DNA from: Bacteroidales bacterium UBA7574
GTDB taxonomy: Bacteria > Bacteroidota > Bacteroidia > Bacteroidales > Paludibacteraceae
Length of the DNA: 17,062 nt
Direction: 5' to 3'
NCBI GenBank assembly: GCA_002479035.1
Contig: DLLA01000115.1
Location: 1-17,062, forward strand
Every line of letters starts with the position of its first letter. The stretch's first letter is position 1. The translations under genes were made by a program, and so were the position numbers. Positions 8,137-16,070 of the stretch are shown here, one piece after another. The notes beneath the pieces were generated by a model. That model did not search any database. It saw nothing but the letters and a program-made list of their open reading frames with translations, and was not told where the DNA came from.

Positions 8137-9651
8137 ATGAATAAATATATGCTCTTAAAACCATTGATACTTTTTGCCGCAGCCCTCCTCGCGGCATGCA
8201 ATACCACCGTCACCCCACCCGACACGGGTGGCGGTGACAACGGTGGCAACGAGAATACCAAACGTGATGTGATGACCTACATCACCACCGCCGACAACAC
8301 CATGCACTTCGATGCTATCGGCAAAGACTTTGCCGAGGGCATGAATATGTCCCCCGAGATAACGCTCACCATCAATCCCAACGTGCGCTATCAGGACTTC
8401 GACGGCTTCGGGGCTGCCATCACGGGAGCCGCAGCGTACAACCTCATGCAGATGCCGCAAACCAACCGCACCAAACTGCTCCGCGAGACATTCAGTGTGC
8501 AGGACGGTATGGGCTACAGTTACGTGCGCGTACCTATCGGAGGCAGCGACTTCAACGCCCGCAGCAACTACGACTATACTTGTTGCGACACCAAGGGCAT
8601 AGAGAACTTTGCTCTCCAATCGGACGAGAAAGACTACATCATCCCTGTGCTCAAGGAGATACTGGCTATCAATCCCGACCTCAAAGTGATGGGTACGCCG
8701 TGGAGTTGCCCGCGCTGGATGAAGGTGGACGACATCAACAAGAAAGGTGCGTACACAAGTTGGGTGGGCGGTTACCTCAACCCCGACTACTATCAGGACT
8801 ACGCCACCTATTTCGTTAAATGGATACAGGCTTTTGAGGCAGAGGGCGTCCGCACCACCAGCGTGACGGTGGAGAACGAGCCGCTCAACTGGGGCAACTC
8901 GATGTCCCTCTATATGCCGTGGCAGCAAGAGCGTGATTTCGTCAAGACCGCCCTCGGACCCGCTTTCCGTGCTGCCGGTTTGCAGACCAAAATTATATGC
9001 TTCGACCACAACTACAACTACGACGGCAAGACCGACCAGCAGCAGTATCCGCTCAAGATATACGCCGATGCCGATGCCTCGCAGTACATTGACGGTGCCG
9101 CTTACCATAACTATGGTGGAGACCCCTCCGAGTTGGAGAATATCCACAAGAAAGCCCCCGAGAAGAACCTCTATTTCACCGAGGCATCTATCGGTACGTG
9201 GAACTATCATAGTTTCGATAAGTCGCTTATGCAGGAGATGCGCAATACCTGTATGGCAACCGTCACTCGTTGGTGCAAAGCGGTGATTGTCTGGAACTTT
9301 ATGCTTGATGACAACGGAGGTCCTCACGGAGGTGCGGGTGCCTGTGCCACCTGCTATGGCGCGGTGGACGTATCCTCACGCGACTATACCACGCTCACCA
9401 AGCGCAGCCACTACTATGTCATCGGGCACCTCAGCAAAGCCCTCCGCACGGGTTCCACCCGCATCGGCACATCGGGTTACTTGCCAACTAACGTGTCAGC
9501 AGTAGCCTCCGAGAACCCTGACGGGACCTATGGTCTGGTGCTGTTCAACGAAAATGAGCAGGGTGTCAGTCTCATCATCGACGACAACAACCACCATTTC
9601 AACATCACCCTCCCCGCACAGAGCATCACCTCCTGCGTCTGGGCAAGATAA
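8137..9651 (+). CDS. GH30-family glycosidase lipoprotein, probable endo-beta-1,6-glucanase
   Basis: A 504-residue glycoside hydrolase family 30 enzyme with a lipobox LLAAC (Cys21), so probably outer-membrane anchored. A Gly/Asn/Thr-rich linker (22-45) precedes the TIM barrel. Family marks are QDFDGFGAAITGAAAYNL (86-103), RVPIGGSDF (131-139) and MGTPWSCPRWMK (185-196). The acid/base is Glu248 in VENEPLN and the nucleophile Glu349 in LYFTEASIGTW; their spacing of about 100 residues is normal for GH30. The C-terminal part (about 425-504) is the GH30 beta-sandwich. The locus context matches subfamily GH30_3 (endo-beta-1,6-glucanase of the Bacteroides fungal glucan locus), but other GH30 specificities are not excluded. 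The next gene begins 6 bp after its stop, indicating tight coupling. The 11-bp repeat arrays lie just upstream and may affect its expression. Confidence 0.93.
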   Translation: MNKYMLLKPLILFAAALLAACNTTVTPPDTGGGDNGGNENTKRDVMTYITTADNTMHFDAIGKDFAEGMNMSPEITLTINPNVRYQDFDGFGAAITGAAAYNLMQMPQTNRTKLLRETFSVQDGMGYSYVRVPIGGSDFNARSNYDYTCCDTKGIENFALQSDEKDYIIPVLKEILAINPDLKVMGTPWSCPRWMKVDDINKKGAYTSWVGGYLNPDYYQDYATYFVKWIQAFEAEGVRTTSVTVENEPLNWGNSMSLYMPWQQERDFVKTALGPAFRAAGLQTKIICFDHNYNYDGKTDQQQYPLKIYADADASQYIDGAAYHNYGGDPSELENIHKKAPEKNLYFTEASIGTWNYHSFDKSLMQEMRNTCMATVTRWCKAVIVWNFMLDDNGGPHGGAGACATCYGAVDVSSRDYTTLTKRSHYYVIGHLSKALRTGSTRIGTSGYLPTNVSAVASENPDGTYGLVLFNENEQGVSLIIDDNNHHFNITLPAQSITSCVWAR

Positions 9652-9657
9652 TTGACA

Positions 9658-10647
9658 ATGCGTACCTATTACCTACATACATTGCTGTTCGCTCTTGTGG
9701 TGCTGGTATCCTCCTGCACCACAAAGGCTGACCACACCATCTGCTTCTTCGGCTCGTCGGTGTGCAAAGGGGTGGGCGCAGACTCCGCACAGGGTTATGC
9801 CGACTTGGTAACGGCGCGGCTGCCCCGTGGCTGGCAGTCTGTGAATATATCTGTCAGTGGCAACGACACCTACGACCTCCTCGCCCGCTACAACAGCGAC
9901 CTCTTGCCCGCGCAAGCCAAGTATGTCGTCATTGGTCTCAGCCTTGGCAACGAGGGCTTGCACGAGAAAGGCGCACGCGCCTTGCTATCCTATCGCGAGA
10001 ACATGCCACGCCTGATAGAGCAACTTCAGCACGACGGACGCACCGTCATCGTGACCAACAACTACCCGCGTGCCGACTTCAATGCGGTCGATTACAACGA
10101 TCTCTGCGAAGTGAACCTCGAGGTGCAGCAGTGGAACGTAACCACTATCAACCTCTTTGGCACAATCGACGACGGACAGGGGCATTGGGCATACTGGAAC
10201 GGTACCGACATCTACCACCCCGACAACCGCGGGCATCAGGCGTTTGCGTCGGCTTTCCCGCCCTCTATGTGGCAGGCACTCGACAAGGGCAAACCATTGC
10301 CCGAGAAGGTTTGCACAGATGGGGACGAGAACGGGGTACAATGTGTCTCTTTTACACCCGAACCAAACTTGGAGAGTTACACGCTCTGCTATGAGAGCGA
10401 TGGCGAGTTCCGTTACGAGGTCTTTGCGGGCGCACAGCACCAGGGCGAGACACCCCCTGCAACATTCACTATCCGTGGCAACAATATCCACCAACTGATG
10501 TTCTACCGCTCTGCCATGACCCCGCGTGAGATAGACGCCGTACGCAGCGGCAAAATGCTGCGTTCGAGTCTCGAACTCTATTGTCCCCTCCTCGGTGGCA
10601 ACACCACCAACTACGCACAAACAATGAATACAATAACAACTGATTAA
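9658..10647 (+). CDS. SGNH esterase lipoprotein, paralogue of the 833-residue esterase
   Basis: A 329-residue SGNH hydrolase. The ATG at 9658 is chosen over the TTG at 9652 because it gives a compact lipoprotein signal, with lipobox LVSSC and lipidated Cys20. Catalytic blocks are complete: FFGSSVC (nucleophile probably Ser34), SGND (Gly68), LGNEG (Asn98) and DIYH (Asp184, His187). The hydrolase part matches residues about 433-629 of the upstream esterase, roughly half identical by eye, including TNNYPR and DIYHP. The C-terminal part is a shortened copy of that protein's LamG-like module: the start is missing or diverged, but the end (LMFYRSAMTPREIDAVRSGK, then LRSSLELYCPL) is conserved. Acyl substrate unknown. 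It lacks the other esterase's N-terminal binding modules and sorting-like tail, which suggests surface anchoring rather than release. Confidence 0.9.
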   Translation: MRTYYLHTLLFALVVLVSSCTTKADHTICFFGSSVCKGVGADSAQGYADLVTARLPRGWQSVNISVSGNDTYDLLARYNSDLLPAQAKYVVIGLSLGNEGLHEKGARALLSYRENMPRLIEQLQHDGRTVIVTNNYPRADFNAVDYNDLCEVNLEVQQWNVTTINLFGTIDDGQGHWAYWNGTDIYHPDNRGHQAFASAFPPSMWQALDKGKPLPEKVCTDGDENGVQCVSFTPEPNLESYTLCYESDGEFRYEVFAGAQHQGETPPATFTIRGNNIHQLMFYRSAMTPREIDAVRSGKMLRSSLELYCPLLGGNTTNYAQTMNTITTD

Positions 10648-10678
10648 CTTATTTACAAACCTATTAAATCAAAGAGTT

Positions 10679-11887
10679 ATGAAAAAATTATTCTCTTTTG
10701 GAATGGCATTACTGGCTGCCATCAGCCTCAATGCCGCAGATTATTATCTCGTAGGCAGTTGTCAAAACTGGTCTAATGGTAACGAGAAGTACAAATTCGT
10801 GGAGAAAGAAGGCGTTCTAACATTGGAAGTCGCCGAGTTCTCGGGAGAGTTCAAAATCATCGAAGGCAAAGATTGGCACCCGCAATTTGGTGGTGTTAAA
10901 GGAACAGAAGAAGTTCCTACTCCTAAATTGGAGTTCAACAAACCTTATACTCTCACCAAAGAGGCAAGTGAAAAAGAGGAACCTGCTAACATTGCTGTAG
11001 ACTTGGCAGACAAACACATCTACAAAGATGCCGTGCTTACGCTGGATGTTACCAATACAAACGCTCCTGTTATCACATTGATTTCCGGTACGGATGTTGA
11101 CAATTCCGCAACACCGGTTTACTACTATCTCGTAGGTGCATTCCAGAATTGGGATCCGTCTGCTGGCGTCCAATTTATAGAAAGCGATGGTAAGTTTACG
11201 GCTAATGTACCCGATTTAAATGGAACTTTCAAGGTAATTTACGACAAGAAATGGGGTACGGAATATGCTTCCAATGGCGCAGGTCTGGAACTCAACAAAC
11301 CGTATGAACTGAAGTTAGGCGGTGACAATCTGAGTTTTTCAAATCCTTTTGCAGGTTACAAAAATGCAGTATTAACGCTTGATACAGCGACTAAAGTGCT
11401 TACTCTTGTTGCTGGTGACTTCTATGTAACGCAGGCTGACTGGTATATGCCGGGCACAAAACTCGGTTGGAACTGCGACGACAACACCAAGTTCACTCCT
11501 GTTGAGGGCAAAGAAAACACATACGAGTTGTTGGCTGCCGAGTTCGGCGGTGATTTCAAAGTGGTTTACGGCAACTGGGCTGTTGAGTTTGGTCAAGACG
11601 CAGACAGCACCAAGTGGGAAGTAAACAAAGAGTACAACCTGCAAGTGAAAGGCGGCAATGTCAATGCTGTGGACAACAACGCAGTATTCACCGACGCTAC
11701 CATCACCATCGTGGTTGATTACGAGGCTGTTAGTGTAAAACTCATGATTGATGCTACTCCTGCTGCTGTTGAGAACATCGAAACAGACAAGAAGGCTTAT
11801 GCTACCAAAGTGATTGAGAACGGACAACTCTTTATCATCAAAGGCGGTGTCCGCTACAATGCACTTGGCACGGTAGTTGTTGAATAA
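10679..11887 (+). CDS. Secreted protein with three SusE/SusF-like binding modules
   Basis: A 402-residue secreted protein; the Sec signal ends SLNA|A (about 1-19), with no lipobox. Three tandem modules follow, at about 21-136, 147-246 and 253-357. Each starts with a Y/W-x-x-x-G segment (DYYLVGSCQNW, YYYLVGAFQNW, DWYMPGTKLGW) and later carries a G-x-FK-I/V-I/V/Y strand (GEFKII, GTFKVI, GDFKVV), then a KPY/KEY turn. This is the pattern of SusE/SusF outer-membrane starch-binding modules, so a non-catalytic glycan-binding role is likely. The C-terminus (about 363-402), with KVIENGQLFIIKGGVRYNALG, resembles short sorting-like tails of Prevotella-type secreted proteins. Base composition is unusual: by eye about 37-43% G+C for the first two modules, rising to about 50% from roughly 11400. 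It lies 31 bp after the esterase stop. Confidence 0.83.
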   Translation: MKKLFSFGMALLAAISLNAADYYLVGSCQNWSNGNEKYKFVEKEGVLTLEVAEFSGEFKIIEGKDWHPQFGGVKGTEEVPTPKLEFNKPYTLTKEASEKEEPANIAVDLADKHIYKDAVLTLDVTNTNAPVITLISGTDVDNSATPVYYYLVGAFQNWDPSAGVQFIESDGKFTANVPDLNGTFKVIYDKKWGTEYASNGAGLELNKPYELKLGGDNLSFSNPFAGYKNAVLTLDTATKVLTLVAGDFYVTQADWYMPGTKLGWNCDDNTKFTPVEGKENTYELLAAEFGGDFKVVYGNWAVEFGQDADSTKWEVNKEYNLQVKGGNVNAVDNNAVFTDATITIVVDYEAVSVKLMIDATPAAVENIETDKKAYATKVIENGQLFIIKGGVRYNALGTVVVE

Positions 11888-11912
11888 CCGGCAAAGGCGC
11901 AAGCCCTAATAG

Positions 11913-11939
11913 TGTAGAGCGGCTGATTACCGCTCTACA
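11913..11939 (+). promoter_or_regulatory. 10-bp perfect stem-loop upstream of GH3
   Basis: The arms TGTAGAGCGG (11913-11922) and CCGCTCTACA (11930-11939) pair perfectly around the 7-base loop CTGATTA. It sits in the 72-bp gap between the triple-module gene and the GH3 gene, 20 bp before the GH3 ATG. The bases after it (TCTCTAATAAAC) are not a T-run, so a strong intrinsic terminator is unlikely. A processing or mRNA-stability role, like that proposed for the hairpin at 5435-5467, fits better. Confidence 0.75.
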
Positions 11940-11959
11940 TCTCTAATAAACAATATATT

Positions 11960-14203
11960 ATGAAGAAGTTTCTTATATCTGTTTGCGGTCTGCTGGCAGC
12001 CGCCTTGTCCGTGTCAGCACAAGTCTATCTCGACCCCAACGCCCCTATGGACGCCCGCATTGAGGACGCTCTCTCGCGTATGACCACAGAGGAGAAGATT
12101 GCCATTATCCATGCGCAGTCCAAGTTCTCTTCCCCCGGCGTGGCGCGTCTCGGTATCCCCGGACTCTGGTGCACCGATGGTCCCCATGGTATCCGTGCCG
12201 AGGTCAAATGGGACGAATGGAACCAAGCAGGCTGGACCAACGACTCCTGCTTTGCTTTTCCCGCACTCACCTGTCTTGCGGCTACATGGAACCCCTCGCT
12301 GGCGCAACTCTATGGGCGTTCCCTTGGTGAGGAGGCTCTCTACCGTGGCAAGAATGTAGTACTCGGTCCGGGTGTGAATATCTACCGTACCCCGCTCAAC
12401 GGACGCAACTTCGAGTACATGGGCGAAGACCCTTATCTCTCGTCCGCTATGGTCGTGCCGTATATACAAGGTATGCAGTCTTGCGGCGTGGCGGCGTGCG
12501 TGAAGCACTATGCCCTTAACAATCAAGAGTGCAACCGCCATACTGTCAATGTGACGGTGTCCGACCGCGCACTCTATGAGATTTACCTTCCTGCTTTCCG
12601 TGCAGCGGTTGAGCAGGGCAACACATGGTCTATCATGGGGGCGTACAACAAATACCAAGGGCAATACGCCTGCCACAACCACCGCCTTCTGATTGATATT
12701 CTTCGCAACGAGTGGCATTTCGAGGGGTCTGTTATCTCCGATTGGGGAGGTACACTCTCCACGGACGAGGCTATCCGCAACGGACTTGACCTCGAGTTCG
12801 GGTCGTGGACGGACGGACTGACCGACGGTTCTTCCAATGCCTACGATATGTACTACATGGCACTCCCCTATCTTCGCAAGATACGCAGCGGAGAAGTGGG
12901 TACGGACGAGTTGGATACTAAGGTACGTCACGTGCTGCGCCTTATCTTCCAAACATCCATGAACCCCAACCGTAGTTTTGGTAGCATGTGCTCGGAAGCG
13001 CATATCGCTGCCGGTCGTACAGTGGCAGACGAGGGCATCGTTCTCCTCAAAAACGACCATATCCTGCCCTTGCAGGAAGGCAAGCGTATTCTTGTTGTGG
13101 GTGAGAACGCTATCAAGCAGATGACCGTAGGTGGTGGTTCTTCCTCTCTTAAAGCCAAGTATGAAATATCTCCCCTCCAAGGTATCCGTGAGCGTGCGGG
13201 TGAAGCCAATGTGCGTTATGTGCGTGGCTATGTGGGCGATACAGGCGGCGAGTACAATGGTGTCACTACAGGACAGCAACTGGCAGACCTGCGTCCTGCC
13301 ACCGAACTCATTCAGGAAGCCGTGAATGCTGCGCGTGAGGCCGATGTGGTTATCTTTGTCGGCGGACTCAACAAAGCCGACCATCAGGATGCCGAGGGCT
13401 GCGACCGTCTGCAATACGACCTCCCTTACGGGCAACCCGAACTAATCTCCGCCTTGGCTAAAGCCAACAAAAACCTTGTAGTAGTGATTCTCTCAGGTAA
13501 TGCGTATGCTACCACATGGTTGCCCGAGACAAAGGGTTTGTTGCAAGCATGGTTCAGCGGCTCCGAGACAGGGCACGCTATCGCCGATGTACTCTTTGGT
13601 GATGTCAATCCGTCGGGACGTCTGCCGTTCACGTTCATGCCTGCGCTCACCGACTATCCCGCTCACCAATACGGTGCGGCTGCCTACCCGGGTATCAACG
13701 ACGAGGTAGAGTACAAAGACGACATCTTTGTCGGCTACCGCTATGCCGACCTCTATGGCCGCAAACGCCCGCTCAAATACACAAGCCAGGGCGTGGCATA
13801 CACTATCAATGCCCCCAAGCATAAGCCCGTCTTTCCCTTCGGCTACGGCTTGAGTTATACCACCTTCGCATACTCCAATGCCGCATTGTCGGGCAACACG
13901 GTGTCGGTGGATGTTACCAATACAGGTTCGCGCGAGGGCAAAGAGGTGGTGCAACTCTATGTATCCGACCGCAAGTCGTCGCTCGTCCGCCCCGTCAAAG
14001 AACTGAAAGCCTTTGAGAAAATATCTCTCCTACCCGGCGAAACCAAGACCGTGCACTTCACCGTCACCGATGATATGCTCTCCTACTTCGACCCCGATGC
14101 GCATCAATGGACAGCGGAACCCGGCACTTTCGACCTCCTCATCGGCTCCAACAGTGCCGCCATCCATGCCTCTGTGCCCTACGTTCTGAAGGCTACTCGG
14201 TGA
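11960..14203 (+). CDS. GH3 beta-glucosidase, exported
   Basis: A 747-residue glycoside hydrolase family 3 enzyme of normal length. The Sec signal ends SVSA|Q (1-20) with no lipobox, so it is probably periplasmic. The barrel domain has CTDGPHG (71-77), VKHYALNN (181-188) and the nucleophile Asp261 in VISDWGG. The alpha/beta sandwich domain (about 355-560) contains AEGCDRLQYDLPYGQPELI (478-496), whose Glu479 is the likely acid/base. The C-terminal fibronectin III-like domain (about 640-740) carries the usual NTGSREGKEVVQLYVSD. Such enzymes release glucose from short beta-gluco-oligosaccharides; here it probably finishes what GH30 begins and SusC/SusD import. Linkage preference cannot be read from sequence. 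Its last 11 bases overlap the oppositely oriented regulator gene. Confidence 0.95.
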   Translation: MKKFLISVCGLLAAALSVSAQVYLDPNAPMDARIEDALSRMTTEEKIAIIHAQSKFSSPGVARLGIPGLWCTDGPHGIRAEVKWDEWNQAGWTNDSCFAFPALTCLAATWNPSLAQLYGRSLGEEALYRGKNVVLGPGVNIYRTPLNGRNFEYMGEDPYLSSAMVVPYIQGMQSCGVAACVKHYALNNQECNRHTVNVTVSDRALYEIYLPAFRAAVEQGNTWSIMGAYNKYQGQYACHNHRLLIDILRNEWHFEGSVISDWGGTLSTDEAIRNGLDLEFGSWTDGLTDGSSNAYDMYYMALPYLRKIRSGEVGTDELDTKVRHVLRLIFQTSMNPNRSFGSMCSEAHIAAGRTVADEGIVLLKNDHILPLQEGKRILVVGENAIKQMTVGGGSSSLKAKYEISPLQGIRERAGEANVRYVRGYVGDTGGEYNGVTTGQQLADLRPATELIQEAVNAAREADVVIFVGGLNKADHQDAEGCDRLQYDLPYGQPELISALAKANKNLVVVILSGNAYATTWLPETKGLLQAWFSGSETGHAIADVLFGDVNPSGRLPFTFMPALTDYPAHQYGAAAYPGINDEVEYKDDIFVGYRYADLYGRKRPLKYTSQGVAYTINAPKHKPVFPFGYGLSYTTFAYSNAALSGNTVSVDVTNTGSREGKEVVQLYVSDRKSSLVRPVKELKAFEKISLLPGETKTVHFTVTDDMLSYFDPDAHQWTAEPGTFDLLIGSNSAAIHASVPYVLKATR

Positions 14204-15515
14204 AAGTACCTATCTTGCGGACACGGTCTTCAAACCCTTCGCGGTCCGAAAGAGCATGGTTCTTGACGCGCGCACGGTAGTTATAGATAGTGTTTGCACT
14301 ATAACACAGCAGTTCTGCGATACGGGTACTGGAGCATATACCCAGGCGAATAAGCGCAAAAATGCGCAGTTCGGTGTTCAATGAGCCCTCTTTCTCCGGA
14401 TAAATACGTTCTTCCGGACGAAGGAGGGCATTGAATTCCTCTACGAAGTCCGGATAAATGGACAGGAACGAAGTATCGAACTGCTGGTAGAATGCAGGCA
14501 TTTCCGCTTCCATAAACTGTGCCGATGTCTGCCCTGTAGCCTTGGGAGCCATCTTCGCCATACGCCTAAGGTTGTCTCCATAAGCGGCTAAGTAAAGGGA
14601 AATATATCGCTCTTTGATGTTGTTCGCTTCGTGCAACGACCGGTTAACGGTTTGCATACGTTGGTTGAGCGTGTGCAGTCGTCTGTTCTGCCGTGTCACG
14701 ACAACAGCCAAAACAACCACAAATATCAGCACCACAACCAATATCGCCAAGGATATGTATAGCCGTTGTGCTGCCCGTTGCTGCTGTTGCTCGTGGGTAC
14801 GGCTGATAATCTGCGCCATATTGTTTATCTGGATAAGCCGCAAGCGCGCATTGAAAATGGCAGCATTATCCAGTGAGTATTGCATATACCGATAGGCACG
14901 CTCTATGTCTCCGTTGCCTTTGTCAAACACTATCTCTGCCAGCATCCAACTGGAAGCATTGTCCGTGATGCCGCTTCGTATATCCGCCAGGGCGGAACGT
15001 ATCAGCCATTCCTCCCGCAGCAAGTCCTGTCCCTTTGCCCGTGCCGCTTCCGATTGTTCGTAGGCATAAATGGCATACTCGTGCGTGTCCGATGGAGGCA
15101 CCCTGTCCACATAGTACCGCTCATACACGGACTCCCCGCCGTACATACGCTTGCGGCAGTTGTCCATGCCTACAACCATATAATGAGGCATATCACCCGC
15201 CGACAAACGCTCCGCCAACTCATAGTAGTGCAATGCCGAGTCGCAGATGTAAGGCGAGTAAAGTTCGGCTATGCTGAAAGCAATATCCGCTGTAGGGGTT
15301 GCGGAAAATGCCGCTTTCATACCGTCTATCTGCTCTGTACGTTGTGCCAGATAGCGGGGCGCATTATCCACTTCCTCGTCCATAACCCGAAGCAAAGAGT
15401 CCACTACATGGTGTTCGCTGCCATACAACGATGCAGGAAAAACGCCTGTACATACCACCAATATAACAAAGAAACTGTATATATAGATTGCTTTTTTACG
15501 GGGATGTCTGTTCAT
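14193..15515 (-). CDS. DUF6377-type membrane-tethered HTH regulator
   Basis: A 440-residue probable one-component transcription regulator. Order: N-terminal hydrophobic signal or anchor (about 10-28), a mostly helical region (about 35-250) likely in the periplasm, a transmembrane helix (about 252-274, LYISLAILVVVLIFVVVLAV), a coiled-coil stretch (275-305), a conserved domain with FDTSFLSIYPDFVEEFNALL (346-365), and a LuxR-like helix-turn-helix (about 378-420, containing SSTRIAELLCYSANTIYNYR). This matches the DUF6377 family common beside Bacteroidales carbohydrate loci. The ATG at 15515 is chosen because earlier in-frame starts (15590, 15548) lie in or just past the promoter, and because it gives a clean signal sequence. 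The gene converges on GH3 with an 11-bp overlap. Control of the PUL is an inference from position and family. Confidence 0.82.
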   Translation of the reverse strand: MNRHPRKKAIYIYSFFVILVVCTGVFPASLYGSEHHVVDSLLRVMDEEVDNAPRYLAQRTEQIDGMKAAFSATPTADIAFSIAELYSPYICDSALHYYELAERLSAGDMPHYMVVGMDNCRKRMYGGESVYERYYVDRVPPSDTHEYAIYAYEQSEAARAKGQDLLREEWLIRSALADIRSGITDNASSWMLAEIVFDKGNGDIERAYRYMQYSLDNAAIFNARLRLIQINNMAQIISRTHEQQQQRAAQRLYISLAILVVVLIFVVVLAVVVTRQNRRLHTLNQRMQTVNRSLHEANNIKERYISLYLAAYGDNLRRMAKMAPKATGQTSAQFMEAEMPAFYQQFDTSFLSIYPDFVEEFNALLRPEERIYPEKEGSLNTELRIFALIRLGICSSTRIAELLCYSANTIYNYRARVKNHALSDREGFEDRVRKIGTFTE

Positions 15516-15559
15516 GGTACAAACTTGCTTTTGTTGTATATAATCCATTGTTACTGCCG

Positions 15560-15591
15560 CAAAAGTACAAAAAATATCCCGACAATACAAG
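15560..15591 (-). promoter_or_regulatory. Bacteroidota-type promoter for the DUF6377 regulator
   Basis: Read on the minus strand, TACTTTTG (15567-15560) matches the -7 consensus TAnnTTTG exactly. A CTTG (15591-15588) stands 20 bases upstream as a near match to the -33 TTTG. Initiation would fall near 15553-15556, leaving about 40 bases before the ATG at 15515. This also argues that the regulator is transcribed separately from the sigma/anti-sigma genes upstream. Confidence 0.75.
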
Positions 15592-15632
15592 TTTGTTCTC
15601 TAATTTCACCATACACAGAGATGCATCTATCA

Positions 15633-16070
15633 TCAGTAGATACAGGATACGAGCATGCTGTAATCCACGCCGTCCTCGAAGATATTGCGACCGAGAGGCT
15701 GTGCATCGGGTTTTGTTGTGCTGTCAGCAGGAGCAGGGGTGCTGTTTGCAGACACTTGGGTGCCATGGGCATAGTGCTTTCTGTCAGTGTGGCGTGGAGA
15801 ATAGATACGGATAGTGTCGCGGAGGGTCTGATAAACGGTGTCGTGGCAGACAAGGGTGTCCACGTGCGCCAAGGCGTTTTGCGGCGTATCGAAACGCGGC
15901 AGTTGTATGCCAAGTCCGATAAGCAGTCCGAAGGCTGCCGCTACGGGTGAGGCAATCCATGCCGCGGAGAGACGACGGGGACGCGGATTGGCAGGCACAC
16001 GGAGACGTGCGCTGACGATATGCTTGTGCTGTCGGGCGGCTTGGGCGAGTTGGTTCTCAAAGGTGTTCAT
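15633..16070 (-). CDS. Small single-pass membrane protein, probable anti-sigma factor
   Basis: A 145-residue protein starting inside the sigma factor gene (14-bp overlap), which is the normal place for a cognate anti-sigma factor. It has a short basic cytoplasmic N-terminus (1-35, with NPRPRRLS), one transmembrane helix (about 36-56, AAWIASPVAAAFGLLIGLGI) and a low-complexity Ser/Thr/Pro/Ala-rich region (about 105-125), presumably periplasmic. It ends in FEDGVDYSMLVSCIY. There is no FecR domain and no zinc-binding HxxxCxxC motif, so the anti-sigma assignment rests on gene order, overlap and topology rather than a recognised domain. A 117-bp gap separates it from the regulator gene, with that gene's promoter in between. 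Confidence 0.68.
   Translation of the reverse strand: MNTFENQLAQAARQHKHIVSARLRVPANPRPRRLSAAWIASPVAAAFGLLIGLGIQLPRFDTPQNALAHVDTLVCHDTVYQTLRDTIRIYSPRHTDRKHYAHGTQVSANSTPAPADSTTKPDAQPLGRNIFEDGVDYSMLVSCIY

Noticed and set aside
9652..9657. TTG start for the second esterase
   Set aside because: The ATG two codons later gives the same lipoprotein signal and is the more usual start.
12014..13435. 473-residue open frame on the minus strand opposite GH3
   Set aside because: Fully antisense to a well-conserved GH3 gene, with low-complexity shadow-like composition.
15619..15628. 10-bp palindrome AGATGCATCT between the anti-sigma and regulator genes
   Set aside because: Short, no loop, single copy and outside the promoter core; chance is a sufficient explanation.
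14880..15950. 356-residue open frame on the plus strand opposite the regulator and anti-sigma genes
   Set aside because: It crosses the regulator's promoter and two minus-strand genes, and has no recognisable domain.
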